Assembly: GCA_018716085.1 (NCBI GenBank)
Contig: DVKK01000042.1
Location: forward strand, 1 to 59,160
Length of the DNA: 59,160 nucleotides
Source of the DNA: Candidatus Ornithoclostridium excrementipullorum
GTDB lineage: Bacteria > Bacillota > Clostridia > Christensenellales > UBA3700
Direction: 5' to 3'
Positions 34,293 through 43,130 of this stretch are shown here, piece after piece (the first letter of the stretch is position 1; each line of letters starts with the position of its first letter). The position numbers and the translations under genes are program-made. The notes under the pieces were generated by a model. That model searched no databases and was not told the origin of the DNA. It was given only the letters and a program-made list of their open reading frames with translations.

Positions 34293-35246
34293 TCAGACGG
34301 TCTTGGCCTCTATCAACACCGCATCGCCGCCGAAAACGACTTCTCCCGCTCCGGCGGGAACAAAAAACGTATCGCCCGCACAAACGTCGCAGGTCACTCC
34401 TCCGACCGATATGCTTCCGCTTCCGCCGACGCAGGTGAACGCGGAAAAAGACGCGTCCGAAACGTAAGCGCCGCGGCAGCGCTTCGCGTCGTAACGCACG
34501 GACGTGAAATAACGGCACGAAGCGAGTTCGGTCACTCCGTCGGATATCTCCTTCACTCCCTCGCCGGGCCTGCACACTTTGGACGTATCGCTGACCTCGA
34601 GCGCCTTGTCGATATGCAATTCGCGTTCCTTTCCGTCGGCGCCCTTTCTGCCGTAATCGTACAGACGGTACGTCAGAGTGCTGTTCTGCTGCACTTCGTA
34701 CACCACCACGCCTTTGCATATGGCGTGCACCGTACCCGACGGGATGAACAGAACGTCGCCCCTTTTCACCTCGACGAAATTGAGAAGATCGGTGACGGTC
34801 CCGTCGCGCAGACTCTTTTCGAGTTCGGACTTGTCGACAGGTTTTCTGAAACCGCAGTACATCCCCGCGCCCTTTTCGCTTTCTACGACATACCACATTT
34901 CGGTCTTGCCGTATTGTCCTTCGCGGGACAGCGCGTAAGCGTCGTCGGGATGCACCTGTACCGACAGATCTCCCGCGGCGTCGATCAGCTTGACCAGCAC
35001 GGGGAAAAATTCGAACTGCCCCGCACGGCTGCCGATCCAACCGGGATGCTCGCCGAGAAGCTCCGACAGCGTCCTTCCGGCAAACGCGCCGTTGTCGACG
35101 ACGCTCTCGCCCTGTTTGTTGTAGGCGAGTTCCCAGCTTTCGGCGACGTTGCCTGTCCCCGTCTTTCCGTATCTTTCCGCCAATCTGCCGCCGCCCCATA
35201 TATAGGATTTGAGGACGGGGCGCAGTTTCATAGGATATATATTCAT
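34293..35246 (-). CDS. manA: Mannose-6-phosphate isomerase, class I
   Basis: ManA interconverts mannose 6-phosphate and fructose 6-phosphate with a zinc ion. The 317-residue short form has the zinc-site segments SVQVHPDD and SGTVHAI and the central EVQQNSTLTYRLYDYGR motif. The start overlaps the preceding kinase stop (ATGA), so a metabolic enzyme is translationally coupled to a two-component pair, an unusual arrangement. Mannose entry into glycolysis fits the sugar-degrading genes around it. Confidence 0.95.
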   Translation of the reverse strand: MNIYPMKLRPVLKSYIWGGGRLAERYGKTGTGNVAESWELAYNKQGESVVDNGAFAGRTLSELLGEHPGWIGSRAGQFEFFPVLVKLIDAAGDLSVQVHPDDAYALSREGQYGKTEMWYVVESEKGAGMYCGFRKPVDKSELEKSLRDGTVTDLLNFVEVKRGDVLFIPSGTVHAICKGVVVYEVQQNSTLTYRLYDYGRKGADGKERELHIDKALEVSDTSKVCRPGEGVKEISDGVTELASCRYFTSVRYDAKRCRGAYVSDASFSAFTCVGGSGSISVGGVTCDVCAGDTFFVPAGAGEVVFGGDAVLIEAKTV

Positions 35247-36985
35247 TTCTTCCTCCCGAAAACGAGCGTTATCCTTGTGCCCTTGCCGACCTCGCTTTCA
35301 AGTTTTATCTTTGCTCCGTATGCGTCCGCGAGCTGTTTGACTATGGCGAGCCCCAGCCCCGTGCTGAGCGATCTGCTGCGGGTACGCGCAGTATCTATCT
35401 TGAAAAACCTCTCGAACACTCTGTCGCGGTATTCGGGCGCGATGCCTACGCCGGTATCTTCCACGCTCAGCGAAACGGCGTTCTCGGTCTGAGCCAGCTC
35501 TATGCGCACGCTTCCGCCCTTCTTGTTGTACTTTACCGCGTTGGATACGAGATTGGAAACCATTGCGTACATCTCCTTTTCGTCGCATTCCAGACTCGCT
35601 TCGCCTTCGCGCGAAAATTCGAGCTTCATCTCGTCCGCCTGCACCTCGAATCGCTTTATCACTCCGTCGCAAAGCGCCCCGAGATCGACCTCCGTCACGT
35701 TCCTTGCCTTCGTGCCCGAATCGAGTTTGCTCAACTTGAGCATGTCGTTTATCAGTTCGAGCATCGCCGAAGCGTTTTCCCTTATCTCGGCGACGCACTT
35801 GCGGCGCTTAGGCTCGGGAAGTTCTTTGTCTTCGAGCAGCTCCGCATATCCCGCGATCGCCGTAAGAGGACTTTTCAATTCGTGGGAAGCGTTGTCGAAG
35901 AATTCGCTGCGCATCTTGTTGAGATTGACCTCGGTAGTGACGTCGGTGAAAAGAAGCATCGCACCCGGCTCTCCCCAGCTTTCGAGCCAATGACCCGACG
36001 TTCCCGCATTGTCCACGCGGTATATGCGCCCCTCTCTCTCCAGGTCCGCTACCGTGCCCAATCTGTTCTCGTCGATCGCGGCATATACCGAATCGAGAGC
36101 CTCTCCTGCGCCTATCACCGCACCGAGATCCACGCCGACAAGCCCGGGAGTGGATCCGAATATCCTCGAAAACGCGTCGTTCGATATTATTATCTTACGG
36201 CGGGAATTGACCGCGACTATACCCTGGGCGACGTTGGAGAGTATGAACGAACTCTTGCGCTGTTCGCTTTTCAGTTCGTTTATGGTATCGCTGACCTTGC
36301 GCGCCGCAACGTCGATATTGTCGACTATATCCTGAACGTCGCGGTATTTGGACGAATATCCTATATCCGAATAATTGCCTTTATTCACGTTTTCGAGCAT
36401 CGCTCTCAATCTGCCGAGCGGCTCGGTGGCGGACGTCAGGTAATTCTTCATCAAAACGTACGTTATCAGCGTGATGACCGCCCATCCCGCAAAACACGCG
36501 CCCGCGAGTATCCAGAAATTGAAATCGTTGAAGTCGGTGTCCACGCCGTAAACGGCGATCATATACCCTTCGGGATCGAGAGTTTCCGTAGGTACGAGCG
36601 AATAGATGAGAAACAGCGTTTCTCCCTCGCCGTAAAGTCTTTGCAGTCTGTACGCGCTCCCTTTTTCCACTACGTCGGCGATAAGCCCTTCGTCCGCCCT
36701 GATGTCGGAATCCGCGTCGAGAAGATTATCGGCTATCAGATTACCGTCGGACGAAAGCACGCTGACGCGCAGAAGCGCGCTGTCCACCGACTCGGCGACG
36801 GCGGAAAGTTCCTCCTGCGTCGCCGCGCCCGAAAAACGCGAGGTGTATTCCGCCGACACGCTGTCGACGGTATTCTTGGCGTTGACGATATTGATGACGT
36901 TGAATATTAGAAAGCACAACACGACCCCGACGAAAAAGACCGCCGCGGAGATAAGCACCATGCGTTTGAGAAGTTTCTCTTTCAT
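35243..36985 (-). CDS. PhoR-like sensor histidine kinase with PAS domain
   Basis: The 580-residue kinase has two membrane segments (about 8-30 and 157-180), an extracellular domain between them, a HAMP-like linker and a PAS domain (about 240-340, SNDAFSRIFG). The kinase core has His368 in SHELKSP, an N-box SNAVKYNKKG, DTGVGI and TGLGLAIVKQ. This layout is that of PhoR/WalK-type kinases. It overlaps the regulator by four bases at its start and manA by four at its end. Confidence 0.95.
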   Translation of the reverse strand: MKEKLLKRMVLISAAVFFVGVVLCFLIFNVINIVNAKNTVDSVSAEYTSRFSGAATQEELSAVAESVDSALLRVSVLSSDGNLIADNLLDADSDIRADEGLIADVVEKGSAYRLQRLYGEGETLFLIYSLVPTETLDPEGYMIAVYGVDTDFNDFNFWILAGACFAGWAVITLITYVLMKNYLTSATEPLGRLRAMLENVNKGNYSDIGYSSKYRDVQDIVDNIDVAARKVSDTINELKSEQRKSSFILSNVAQGIVAVNSRRKIIISNDAFSRIFGSTPGLVGVDLGAVIGAGEALDSVYAAIDENRLGTVADLEREGRIYRVDNAGTSGHWLESWGEPGAMLLFTDVTTEVNLNKMRSEFFDNASHELKSPLTAIAGYAELLEDKELPEPKRRKCVAEIRENASAMLELINDMLKLSKLDSGTKARNVTEVDLGALCDGVIKRFEVQADEMKLEFSREGEASLECDEKEMYAMVSNLVSNAVKYNKKGGSVRIELAQTENAVSLSVEDTGVGIAPEYRDRVFERFFKIDTARTRSRSLSTGLGLAIVKQLADAYGAKIKLESEVGKGTRITLVFGRKK

Positions 36986-37671
36986 TCTACCGAGAACTTA
37001 TACCCCACTCCGCGCACGGTGGATATACATTTTACGGCTCCGCTGTCGGCGAGTTTGCGCCTGAGCGATTTGACGTGCATATCCAGCGTTCTCGTTTCGC
37101 CGAAGTAATCGTATCCCCATACTTTGGACAGCAGCTCCTCTCTGGTGACCACTTTGTCGGCGTTCTCCATGAGCAGATGGAGCAGATTGTATTCTTTCAG
37201 GGTGAGCTGCACCGGCTCGCCGTTCACGTAAACTTCGTGTTCCTTGTCGTTTATGGTTATCTCGCCTACGGACAGCGGCGCCGCGGAAGCGGCGGCGGGG
37301 CCGTGCTTGCGCAGATTCGCCCTTATCCTCGCAACGAGCTCTTTCATACCGAACGGCTTTGCGAGATAATCGTCCGCGCCTATCTCCAACCCGTCCACCT
37401 TTGCCTGTTCGTCGCCCTTCGCACTGGCGATTATCACGGGTATGTCCGCCGTTTCGCTCTGCGATTTGAGCCTGCGCAGAGCGTCCAGTCCGCTCATGCC
37501 CGGCAGCATTACGTCCAATATGGCAAGATCGCACTCATGCTCGCTCAGGGCGTCGAAAAATTCCTCCGCGGAAGCGAAACAGCTCACGTCGAACTGCGCC
37601 TCGTCAAGCGCCATTTCGTAAAGACCTCTTATGCTGGGATCGTCTTCGACGACGTAGATCCTCTTTTTCAT
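36982..37671 (-). CDS. PhoP/PhoB-like response regulator
   Basis: The 229-residue regulator has phosphoacceptor Asp53 in AILDVMLPG, a receiver ending around residue 120, and a winged-helix domain with GYDYFGETRTLDMHVKSLRR, the recognition helix typical of the PhoB/PhoP group, ending RGVGYKF. It heads the regulator-kinase-manA unit. The start at 37671 follows GGGGTGAG. Whether phosphate is the signal cannot be said; no phosphate transport gene is nearby. Confidence 0.95.
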   Translation of the reverse strand: MKKRIYVVEDDPSIRGLYEMALDEAQFDVSCFASAEEFFDALSEHECDLAILDVMLPGMSGLDALRRLKSQSETADIPVIIASAKGDEQAKVDGLEIGADDYLAKPFGMKELVARIRANLRKHGPAAASAAPLSVGEITINDKEHEVYVNGEPVQLTLKEYNLLHLLMENADKVVTREELLSKVWGYDYFGETRTLDMHVKSLRRKLADSGAVKCISTVRGVGYKFSVE

Positions 37672-37701
37672 CGGCTCACCCCTTATAGGTTATTCAACGA
37701 T

Positions 37702-37730
37702 ATTATATCAAATCCGCGCGCGCTTGTAAA
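37702..37730 (-). promoter_or_regulatory. Promoter of the regulator/kinase/manA unit
   Basis: TTTACA (37725-37730), 17 bases, TATAAT (37702-37707), with TGA before the -10. Confidence 0.8.
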
Positions 37731-37736
37731 CTCCCG

Positions 37737-37783
37737 AAAAAAAACATCGCGAAGCCCGTTTTTACCGCACGGCGCCGCGCGAT
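37737..37783 (-). terminator. Terminator of the esterase gene
   Basis: Minus-strand ATCGCG pairs with CGCGAT, enclosing a further GC-rich stem, then GTTTTTTTT. It starts at the stop codon. Confidence 0.65.
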
Positions 37784-38679
37784 CATGCCGAAGCTCCCGC
37801 TCCGAAAATATTGTTGACGAACGTATGCAGTCCGTCCGACCACGTCGCGAAATCATGCCCTCCCGCCGTGGTGTAAAAATCGTGTTCGATGCCCAATCCC
37901 GTCATCATGGCGTCGTACATCTGCGTTACGCCGCCCGTCATAAGATCCGCTTCGCCAATCATCAGCAGAATGTATCCGAAACCGCCCGAATCTTCCTCGA
38001 CGCGGAATTCGTCGAGCACGGGATCGACTACTCCGACGGAAACGACGTTCCTGTTGAAGCTCGCCGACGAGAACGCCCCGACGTGTCCGAACACGTTCTG
38101 ATAAGTAAACGCCGCAAGGAGCGCCTCTCTGCCGCCCATGGAAAATCCCGCGACCGCGGTATCGTATTTGCCGGTCAGAGAGGGATAATGCGAGTCGATA
38201 TACGGTTTGAGGGATCTTACGATATCCTCGCCCGTCTTGTCGTACGCCTCGGTCAATTCGTCCGAAAAGACAGACGGTTCCTCTTCGCCTGCGTTGACCA
38301 CACAGTTGACTCCCACCACTATCATGGGCACGGCGTCTTCGTATACGTAAGAATTGCGCACTGTCTGCGCGGCGGAGCACAGGTCGAACCACGTCCGCTC
38401 GCCGCACATCAGCCCGTGCAGAAGATAAAGCACGGGATATCTCCTGCCCTCTTCGGGGGCGGGCGGCATAAGGACAACCGCGTGTTTTTCCGCACCCGCG
38501 GCCTCCGAATAATAAGTTATCTCTTCGAGTTCGCCGTAATCCAACCCTTCTACTTCGCGCCTGTGATCGTAATCGGAAGGCTTCTCGGGATATTCGTTTA
38601 CGTCCGAACACGAAACGCAAAAGAGCGCCGCAAGCAGCATAATGACCGTAACCGCGATCTTTTTCATTTCTCTGCGCAT
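37783..38679 (-). CDS. Secreted esterase lipoprotein (esterase D / feruloyl esterase-like)
   Basis: This 298-residue lipoprotein has a signal peptide with lipobox FCVSC and an alpha/beta hydrolase of the putative-esterase family. The nucleophile Ser is in AGFSMGG, the chain has LYLLHGLMCGERTW and MIGEAD, and the catalytic His is in GGHDFATW. Relatives include feruloyl and acetyl xylan esterases that trim side groups of plant polysaccharides; that role is plausible next to glycosidases but unproven. AAAGGAGG precedes the start, with a consensus promoter upstream. Confidence 0.87.
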   Translation of the reverse strand: MRREMKKIAVTVIMLLAALFCVSCSDVNEYPEKPSDYDHRREVEGLDYGELEEITYYSEAAGAEKHAVVLMPPAPEEGRRYPVLYLLHGLMCGERTWFDLCSAAQTVRNSYVYEDAVPMIVVGVNCVVNAGEEEPSVFSDELTEAYDKTGEDIVRSLKPYIDSHYPSLTGKYDTAVAGFSMGGREALLAAFTYQNVFGHVGAFSSASFNRNVVSVGVVDPVLDEFRVEEDSGGFGYILLMIGEADLMTGGVTQMYDAMMTGLGIEHDFYTTAGGHDFATWSDGLHTFVNNIFGAGASA

Positions 38680-38702
38680 AGACGCTCCTCCTTTCCGATC
38701 TC

Positions 38703-38731
38703 AGCATATCACCGCCGACAAGCGTTGTCAA
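38703..38731 (-). promoter_or_regulatory. Promoter of the esterase gene
   Basis: TTGACA (38726-38731), 17 bases, TATGCT (38703-38708). Confidence 0.75.
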
Positions 38732-38894
38732 TACATTAAATAAATCTTTCATTGCCAAAAGTTTACCGTGTATCGCAGCGCCAAAATCGGCTTTTTACAA
38801 AATATCCGCCGCATGAACGCATTTTCTGCATTAAAAATATATTACACCGCAGCAGCGAACGGCGTCCCGACGACCGGGCCTCGCATTTCGGATA

Positions 38895-38923
38895 TTGACA
38901 GACTTGCAGCTATACGTTATAAT
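38895..38923 (+). promoter_or_regulatory. Perfect consensus promoter of the zinc-ribbon gene
   Basis: TTGACA (38895-38900), 17 bases, TATAAT (38918-38923). Confidence 0.85.
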
Positions 38924-38946
38924 TTATCGTAAAGGAGGAGGACCGT

Positions 38947-39456
38947 ATGGACGACGAAAAAGAGAAAAAACATAAACGGACAAAACTGAAAATGCGCATA
39001 GCCGGCTCCGTCCTGCTGGTCGCCGGACTCATATGTGCGGTGATCGGATTCGTCGATATAGCCGGCGGTTTCGGAGACCCCGACGGCATGCCAATGTTCT
39101 GGCTCATCATGATAGGTTTCCCTATGATCGCGTTCGGCACATCGTTGATATTCATGACGCTTCAAAGAAGCATGCAGCGTTTCATAAAAAACGAAGGCGT
39201 GCCCGTATTCAACGAAGCGAGCAAAGAAATAACCCCCGGACTGTCGTCCATGGCGAAGGCGGTCGGCTTAGCGCAGGACAAACTCGTATGTCCTTCCTGC
39301 GGCACCGCCAACGACGTCAACGCGAAATTCTGCAAAAACTGCGGCGTCGCTCTGTCGCGCGTCTGCCCGCAATGCGGCGAGAAGCTCGACGCGGATTCGG
39401 CGTTCTGCGACAACTGCGGCAGAAAGCTCGACGACGATCCGCCCCGTACGGACTGA
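38947..39456 (+). CDS. Membrane protein with C-terminal double zinc ribbon
   Basis: The 169-residue product has a basic start, two membrane segments (about 17-40 and 49-70) and two tandem zinc ribbons: CPSCG...CKNCG and CPQCG...CDNCG. The family is not named. Its layout resembles the protein at 16280-16807 but without the winged helix. It has a consensus promoter and AAAGGAGG ribosome site, so it is probably well expressed. The zinc ribbons would be cytoplasmic and may bind protein or nucleic acid. Confidence 0.8.
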   Translation: MDDEKEKKHKRTKLKMRIAGSVLLVAGLICAVIGFVDIAGGFGDPDGMPMFWLIMIGFPMIAFGTSLIFMTLQRSMQRFIKNEGVPVFNEASKEITPGLSSMAKAVGLAQDKLVCPSCGTANDVNAKFCKNCGVALSRVCPQCGEKLDADSAFCDNCGRKLDDDPPRTD

Positions 39457-39475
39457 CTGTATCGGCACAGGATCG

Positions 39476-39504
39476 CGGAGTCGGATATACCGGCTCCGTT
39501 TTTT
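39476..39504 (+). terminator. Terminator of the zinc-ribbon gene
   Basis: CGGAGTCGG-ATATA-CCGGCTCCG stem followed by TTTTTT. Confidence 0.85.
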
Positions 39505-39630
39505 CATCGCCGTCGCCGAAATATTTGCCGCCCGTGTTCGTATTACGCGTTTTCAGTTATATATCGGGACTGTAATTCGCGCCGTTTTTCCGCAAACGGT
39601 TTGCCTCGGTCAGGTATGCTTTCAACCTGC

Positions 39631-39660
39631 TTGACAACGCTCCGCCTTTTAATATATCAT
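39631..39660 (+). promoter_or_regulatory. Promoter of the second MATE gene
   Basis: TTGACA (39631-39636) with TATCAT (39655-39660, spacing 18); TATATC with spacing 16 is an alternative. Confidence 0.6.
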
Positions 39661-39684
39661 TGTTAGGCAAGGAGGCGTTTTCCG

Positions 39685-41247
39685 ATGACCGATACACTTT
39701 CGGGCAAAACTCCGGCCCTCGGAAAGGTATTTCTCAAATATCTGTTTTCAAGCATAGGCAGCGCGGTCGTGGTGTCGGTCTACTCCATCGTCGACTGCAT
39801 AATGGTCGGTCAGTACGAAGGTCCGCGCGGGACGGCGGCGCTTGCCGTAATAACGCCCGTCTGGACCATAATCATAAGCCTCGGTCTTCTCTTCGGGATA
39901 GGCGGTTCCGTAATATTCGCAAAACTCCGCGGAGAAGGCAAACTCAAAGATTCCAACGAAATCTTCACTCTTACCGTGATCTCCGCCGCAGTCGTCACCG
40001 CCGTCGCATGGGCGGCGATAGCCTTTGCCGACGCGCCTCTGCTGCGGCTGTCGGGCGCCGACGACGATATTCTGCCTCTCGCGAGAGATTACCTCAAATG
40101 GCTGAAATTCGTCGTGCCCCTGTTCTCTTTCGGACAGGTCTTCGCGGCGTTTCTGCGCAACGACGGAGCGCCCGCTCTCGCAATGATAGCGACGGTATCG
40201 GGCGGACTGTTCAACATAGTGGGCGACTACCTGCTCGTCTTTACCGCAGATATGGGCATAGAGGGAGCGGGGCTGTCCACGGGGTTGGGGCAGGTGTTGG
40301 CGTTCTGTATAATGTGCTCGCACTTCTTCGGCAAGCGGAACACTTTGCGGCTGGTTCGACCGACAAACGTCGCAAAAAATATCCGCAGGATAGCGGCAAC
40401 GGGTTTTCCTTCTTTTATCGTAGATATAGCCGTCGGGATACTCGCGATCATATTCAATAATCAGATCATGAAATACCTCGGCTCCACGGCGCTGTCGATA
40501 TACGGAGTCATCGTCAATATCAATCTCGTCGCGCAATACGTCGCCTACGGCGTCGGGCAGGCTATACAGCCGCTCGTTTCCCGTTCCTACGGAGCGCGCG
40601 AAACGGGACCGATCGCAAAGACCTTCGGATACGGTCTGTTGTCCGCGGGCGTGGTCGCGGCGCTGTTCTGCGCCGTGTGCGAAGCGGTACCTCTGCCCAT
40701 AATGAAGGCGTTCATGACGGTCACGGACGAGATAGCCGCCGCGGCTCCGACCGCAGTCAGGATATATTCGCTGTCCTACCTCTTCCTGCCTCTCAACATA
40801 TTCGCGACGTACTATCTGCAATCGATCATGAGAGCGAAAGCCTCCTTTGCGATATCGCTGCTGCGCGGATTCATTCTGTCCGCGGCTTTCGCGTATCTGT
40901 TCCCCGTGATCTTCGGGGCGCAGTCGCTGTGGTACGCGACGTTTGCGTCCGAAGCCGTAACTCTGATACTTTCTGCCGTTCTCGTGATAAGGTATTCGGC
41001 AAAACTGAAAAGGAACCTCTCCGATCCGTTTCCCGAAACGGTAGCGACCGGAAACGAAACGATTCCGTCCGATAGCGCGTTGTCCGAAAATATGTCGGAA
41101 ACCGTTTTCGAGCCTTCCGAACGCGCCGAAAAGACAAAAGCCGAGCCTTCCCTGCCGACTGCCGCCGATCAGTCCCCGTCTTTGCGGAACACGGACGGGA
41201 AAGACTCTTCCAAGCGAAACAACGATCGGACGCAAAATAACGATTGA
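39685..41247 (+). CDS. MATE-family exporter (second)
   Basis: The 520-residue protein has about twelve membrane segments in two halves and the MATE start GKVFLKYLFSSIGSAVVVSVY followed by DCIMVGQYEG. It is of the MepA-like branch that exports drugs or metabolites by cation antiport. The last 75 or so residues are a hydrophilic, Ser/Glu/Asn-rich low-complexity cytoplasmic tail of unknown use. AAGGAGG lies nine bases before the ATG. It is monocistronic, ending at a strong bidirectional terminator. Confidence 0.92.
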   Translation: MTDTLSGKTPALGKVFLKYLFSSIGSAVVVSVYSIVDCIMVGQYEGPRGTAALAVITPVWTIIISLGLLFGIGGSVIFAKLRGEGKLKDSNEIFTLTVISAAVVTAVAWAAIAFADAPLLRLSGADDDILPLARDYLKWLKFVVPLFSFGQVFAAFLRNDGAPALAMIATVSGGLFNIVGDYLLVFTADMGIEGAGLSTGLGQVLAFCIMCSHFFGKRNTLRLVRPTNVAKNIRRIAATGFPSFIVDIAVGILAIIFNNQIMKYLGSTALSIYGVIVNINLVAQYVAYGVGQAIQPLVSRSYGARETGPIAKTFGYGLLSAGVVAALFCAVCEAVPLPIMKAFMTVTDEIAAAAPTAVRIYSLSYLFLPLNIFATYYLQSIMRAKASFAISLLRGFILSAAFAYLFPVIFGAQSLWYATFASEAVTLILSAVLVIRYSAKLKRNLSDPFPETVATGNETIPSDSALSENMSETVFEPSERAEKTKAEPSLPTAADQSPSLRNTDGKDSSKRNNDRTQNND

Positions 41248-41249
41248 AT

Positions 41250-41290
41250 ACAAAAAGCGGCGCCCCGTCAAGGCGCCGCCGTATTTTACG
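41250..41290. terminator. Bidirectional terminator between MATE and mntP
   Basis: GCGGCGCC (41257-41264) pairs with GGCGCCGC (41272-41279). The minus side ends in TTTTTG and the plus side in CGTATTTTA. Confidence 0.85.
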
Positions 41291-41291
41291 A

Positions 41292-41867
41292 TCAGAAAGA
41301 TATCACGCCGAGATGCTCGAGCAATATCTTGACTCCTATCAAAACCAGTATCAATCCCCCGAAAAACTCCGCCTTCTTCTCGAATTTGTCGCCTATCCTG
41401 ACTCCGATGACGACGCCGAGGAATGACAATACGAACGTTACGGAGCCTATCATCGCGACCGCCAACCATACGTTGACCTGCAGGAACGCGAACGTCACGC
41501 CGACCGCAAGCGCGTCTATGCTCGTTGCGACCGCCATCAGCACCAACGTCTTCAATCCGAGTTTGAGGACTTTCTCCCCCTCCTCTTCTTCTTCCTTTTT
41601 GAAGGAATCGAGCATCATTTTTCCGCCGAGAAGCAACAGCAGAGCGAACGCTATCCAATGATCGAAACTTTCGATATAACGGGCGAACTGCGAAGCCACC
41701 GCCCAGCCTATCAACGGCATGAGCGCCTGGAACGCGCCGAAGAAAAGCGCTATCACCAAGGCGTATCTGAGCACGAATTTCTTCATCTCGACGCCCTTGC
41801 ACATAGCTACGGCGAAAGCGTCGGCGGAAAGGCCGAGCGCCACCAATACGATCTCCCAAACAGTCAT
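41292..41867 (-). CDS. mntP: Manganese exporter MntP
   Basis: MntP pumps excess Mn2+ out of the cell. The 191-residue protein has six membrane segments in two related halves; Asp16 in LSADAFAVAM and the matching Asp in TSIDALAVGV are the expected metal-path residues. The central loop is acidic (KKEEEEEGEK). The start at 41867 follows GAGAGGTGATC; a longer in-frame reading covers the leader and is not real. Upstream lies a yybP-ykoY-type Mn2+ riboswitch with a terminator, so expression should rise with manganese. Confidence 0.93.
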   Translation of the reverse strand: MTVWEIVLVALGLSADAFAVAMCKGVEMKKFVLRYALVIALFFGAFQALMPLIGWAVASQFARYIESFDHWIAFALLLLLGGKMMLDSFKKEEEEEGEKVLKLGLKTLVLMAVATSIDALAVGVTFAFLQVNVWLAVAMIGSVTFVLSFLGVVIGVRIGDKFEKKAEFFGGLILVLIGVKILLEHLGVISF

Positions 41868-41888
41868 GATCACCTCTCGCCCGTTCAT

Positions 41889-41921
41889 AAAAAAATCACA
41901 CATAGAACGGGCTATGTGTGA
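41889..41921 (-). terminator. Riboswitch expression-platform terminator
   Basis: Minus-strand TCACACATAG and CTATGTGTGA arms (41896-41905 and 41912-41921) around a 6-base loop, then seven T. Its 5' arm shares bases with the closing stem of the aptamer. Confidence 0.85.
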
Positions 41922-42000
41922 GTCTTGTCGTTTAATATAAGCCACGCCGCAGCGAGTATGTTGACTTATAACGAGCGTCTCGCCGACTACTCCCTCACTT
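41916..42000 (-). ncRNA. yybP-ykoY manganese riboswitch
   Basis: The minus-strand leader has the hallmark elements of the family: GGGAGTAG in the first internal loop, GTCAACATACTCG in the second arm, and GACAAGACTC closing the aptamer. The P1 stem is GTGAG with CTCAC. Because CTCAC is also part of the terminator 5' arm, Mn2+ binding should prevent termination and turn mntP on, as known for this class. Confidence 0.88.
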
Positions 42001-42008
42001 GTATCCCA

Positions 42009-42037
42009 AGGATAACATATACCGCCGCGCTTGTCAA
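42009..42037 (-). promoter_or_regulatory. mntP promoter
   Basis: TTGACA (42032-42037), 17 bases, TATCCT (42009-42014), just upstream of the riboswitch. Confidence 0.8.
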
Positions 42038-42108
42038 CGCTTTGAGAGTATCTTTGCCATCCGGACGCGATCGGGCGGTCTGTCTTTGCATATATCTTTC
42101 CGGGGGTC

Positions 42109-42137
42109 TTGAAAAGCTCCCTCCAAAACATTATAAT
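42109..42137 (+). promoter_or_regulatory. Promoter of the EEP lipoprotein gene
   Basis: TTGAAA (42109-42114), 17 bases, TATAAT (42132-42137), about 18 bases before the ATG. Confidence 0.75.
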
Positions 42138-42154
42138 GAAAGCGGAGGAGGATC

Positions 42155-43030
42155 ATGAGAAAAAAATCGTGTTTTATCGTTGCTATCTGTCTTACGGCTG
42201 CGATCCTGTGTCTTTGTCTTACCGCCTGCGGCGGAGAGCTCTCCGCCCACGACGCGCTTTTGCGAAACGATCTGCCCGAAGGTTATGTGCTGTACAGCTT
42301 CAACATACGTCTGGAAACGGCTCTCGAATGGGGAACGCGTTGGAGCGAACGGCGCGAACAGGTCGCCGCTTATATAGACGGATCGGGAGCCGACGTCCTT
42401 TGCCTGCAAGAAGTCAAGATATCCCAGTACGAATATCTGCGCGACAATCTGACGAATTATTCCGTCGTCTGGTACGGCAGGGACTCCTCTGCCGATACGG
42501 AGGGGCTCGCCGTGCTATACACCGACGAGTTCGAGGTCGAGAGGCAAACCCGCTTCTGGCTGTCCGAAACGCCCGACGTGCAGTCGGTAGGCTGGGACGC
42601 GCAGTATCCGAGGATATGCGTAAACGTGCTTCTGCGCCACGAAAGCGGAGATATGCTCAACGTATTCAACGTGCATCTGGATCATATCGGAGATACGTCG
42701 CGCACGGAAGGGATAAAACTGGTAACGGAACGCGCCGAAAGCGACGGATATCCCGCCGTGATAGCGGGAGATTTCAATTCGGGCTTGTCCACAGACTGTT
42801 ATGCGGCGATATCGGAAAAATTCGACGACGCGAAAAACGCCGCCGACAGCGAAGGCGGCTATACTTACAGCAACTGGGGAATGATGACCGAAGGAGGCGA
42901 CCCGATAGACCACATTTTCCTGTCGCGCGATCTGACCGCCGACGTCTACCGCGTGCTTTACGAGTTCTACGGCGACGGCGAATATTATTCGGATCACTTT
43001 GCGGTGGGAGTCCGCTTCCGCACGGCGTGA
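42155..43030 (+). CDS. Endonuclease/exonuclease/phosphatase-fold lipoprotein
   Basis: This 291-residue secreted lipoprotein (lipobox CLTAC) has the metal-dependent EEP fold. Catalytic segments are FNIR, LQEVK (metal Glu), FNVHLDHIGDTSR, AGDFNS, DHIFLS and SDHFAV. Extracellular EEP proteins may cleave DNA, phospholipid headgroups or phosphate esters; the substrate is not clear. GGAGGAGGAT precedes the ATG. It is monocistronic with a terminator behind it. Confidence 0.87.
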   Translation: MRKKSCFIVAICLTAAILCLCLTACGGELSAHDALLRNDLPEGYVLYSFNIRLETALEWGTRWSERREQVAAYIDGSGADVLCLQEVKISQYEYLRDNLTNYSVVWYGRDSSADTEGLAVLYTDEFEVERQTRFWLSETPDVQSVGWDAQYPRICVNVLLRHESGDMLNVFNVHLDHIGDTSRTEGIKLVTERAESDGYPAVIAGDFNSGLSTDCYAAISEKFDDAKNAADSEGGYTYSNWGMMTEGGDPIDHIFLSRDLTADVYRVLYEFYGDGEYYSDHFAVGVRFRTA

Positions 43031-43067
43031 CCGCAAAACGGAAACACGCTTTTCCGACGATATCGAA

Positions 43068-43098
43068 AACGGCGCTTCAAGCGCCGTTTTTGCGATAT
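43068..43098. terminator. Terminator after the EEP gene
   Basis: AACGGCGC-TTCAA-GCGCCGTT stem, then TTTTG on the plus strand; it may also stop the opposing acetyltransferase transcript. Confidence 0.8.
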
Positions 43099-43130
43099 GT
43101 TTCCGTTTTTCTTGCCTTTTCCGCAAAAGC

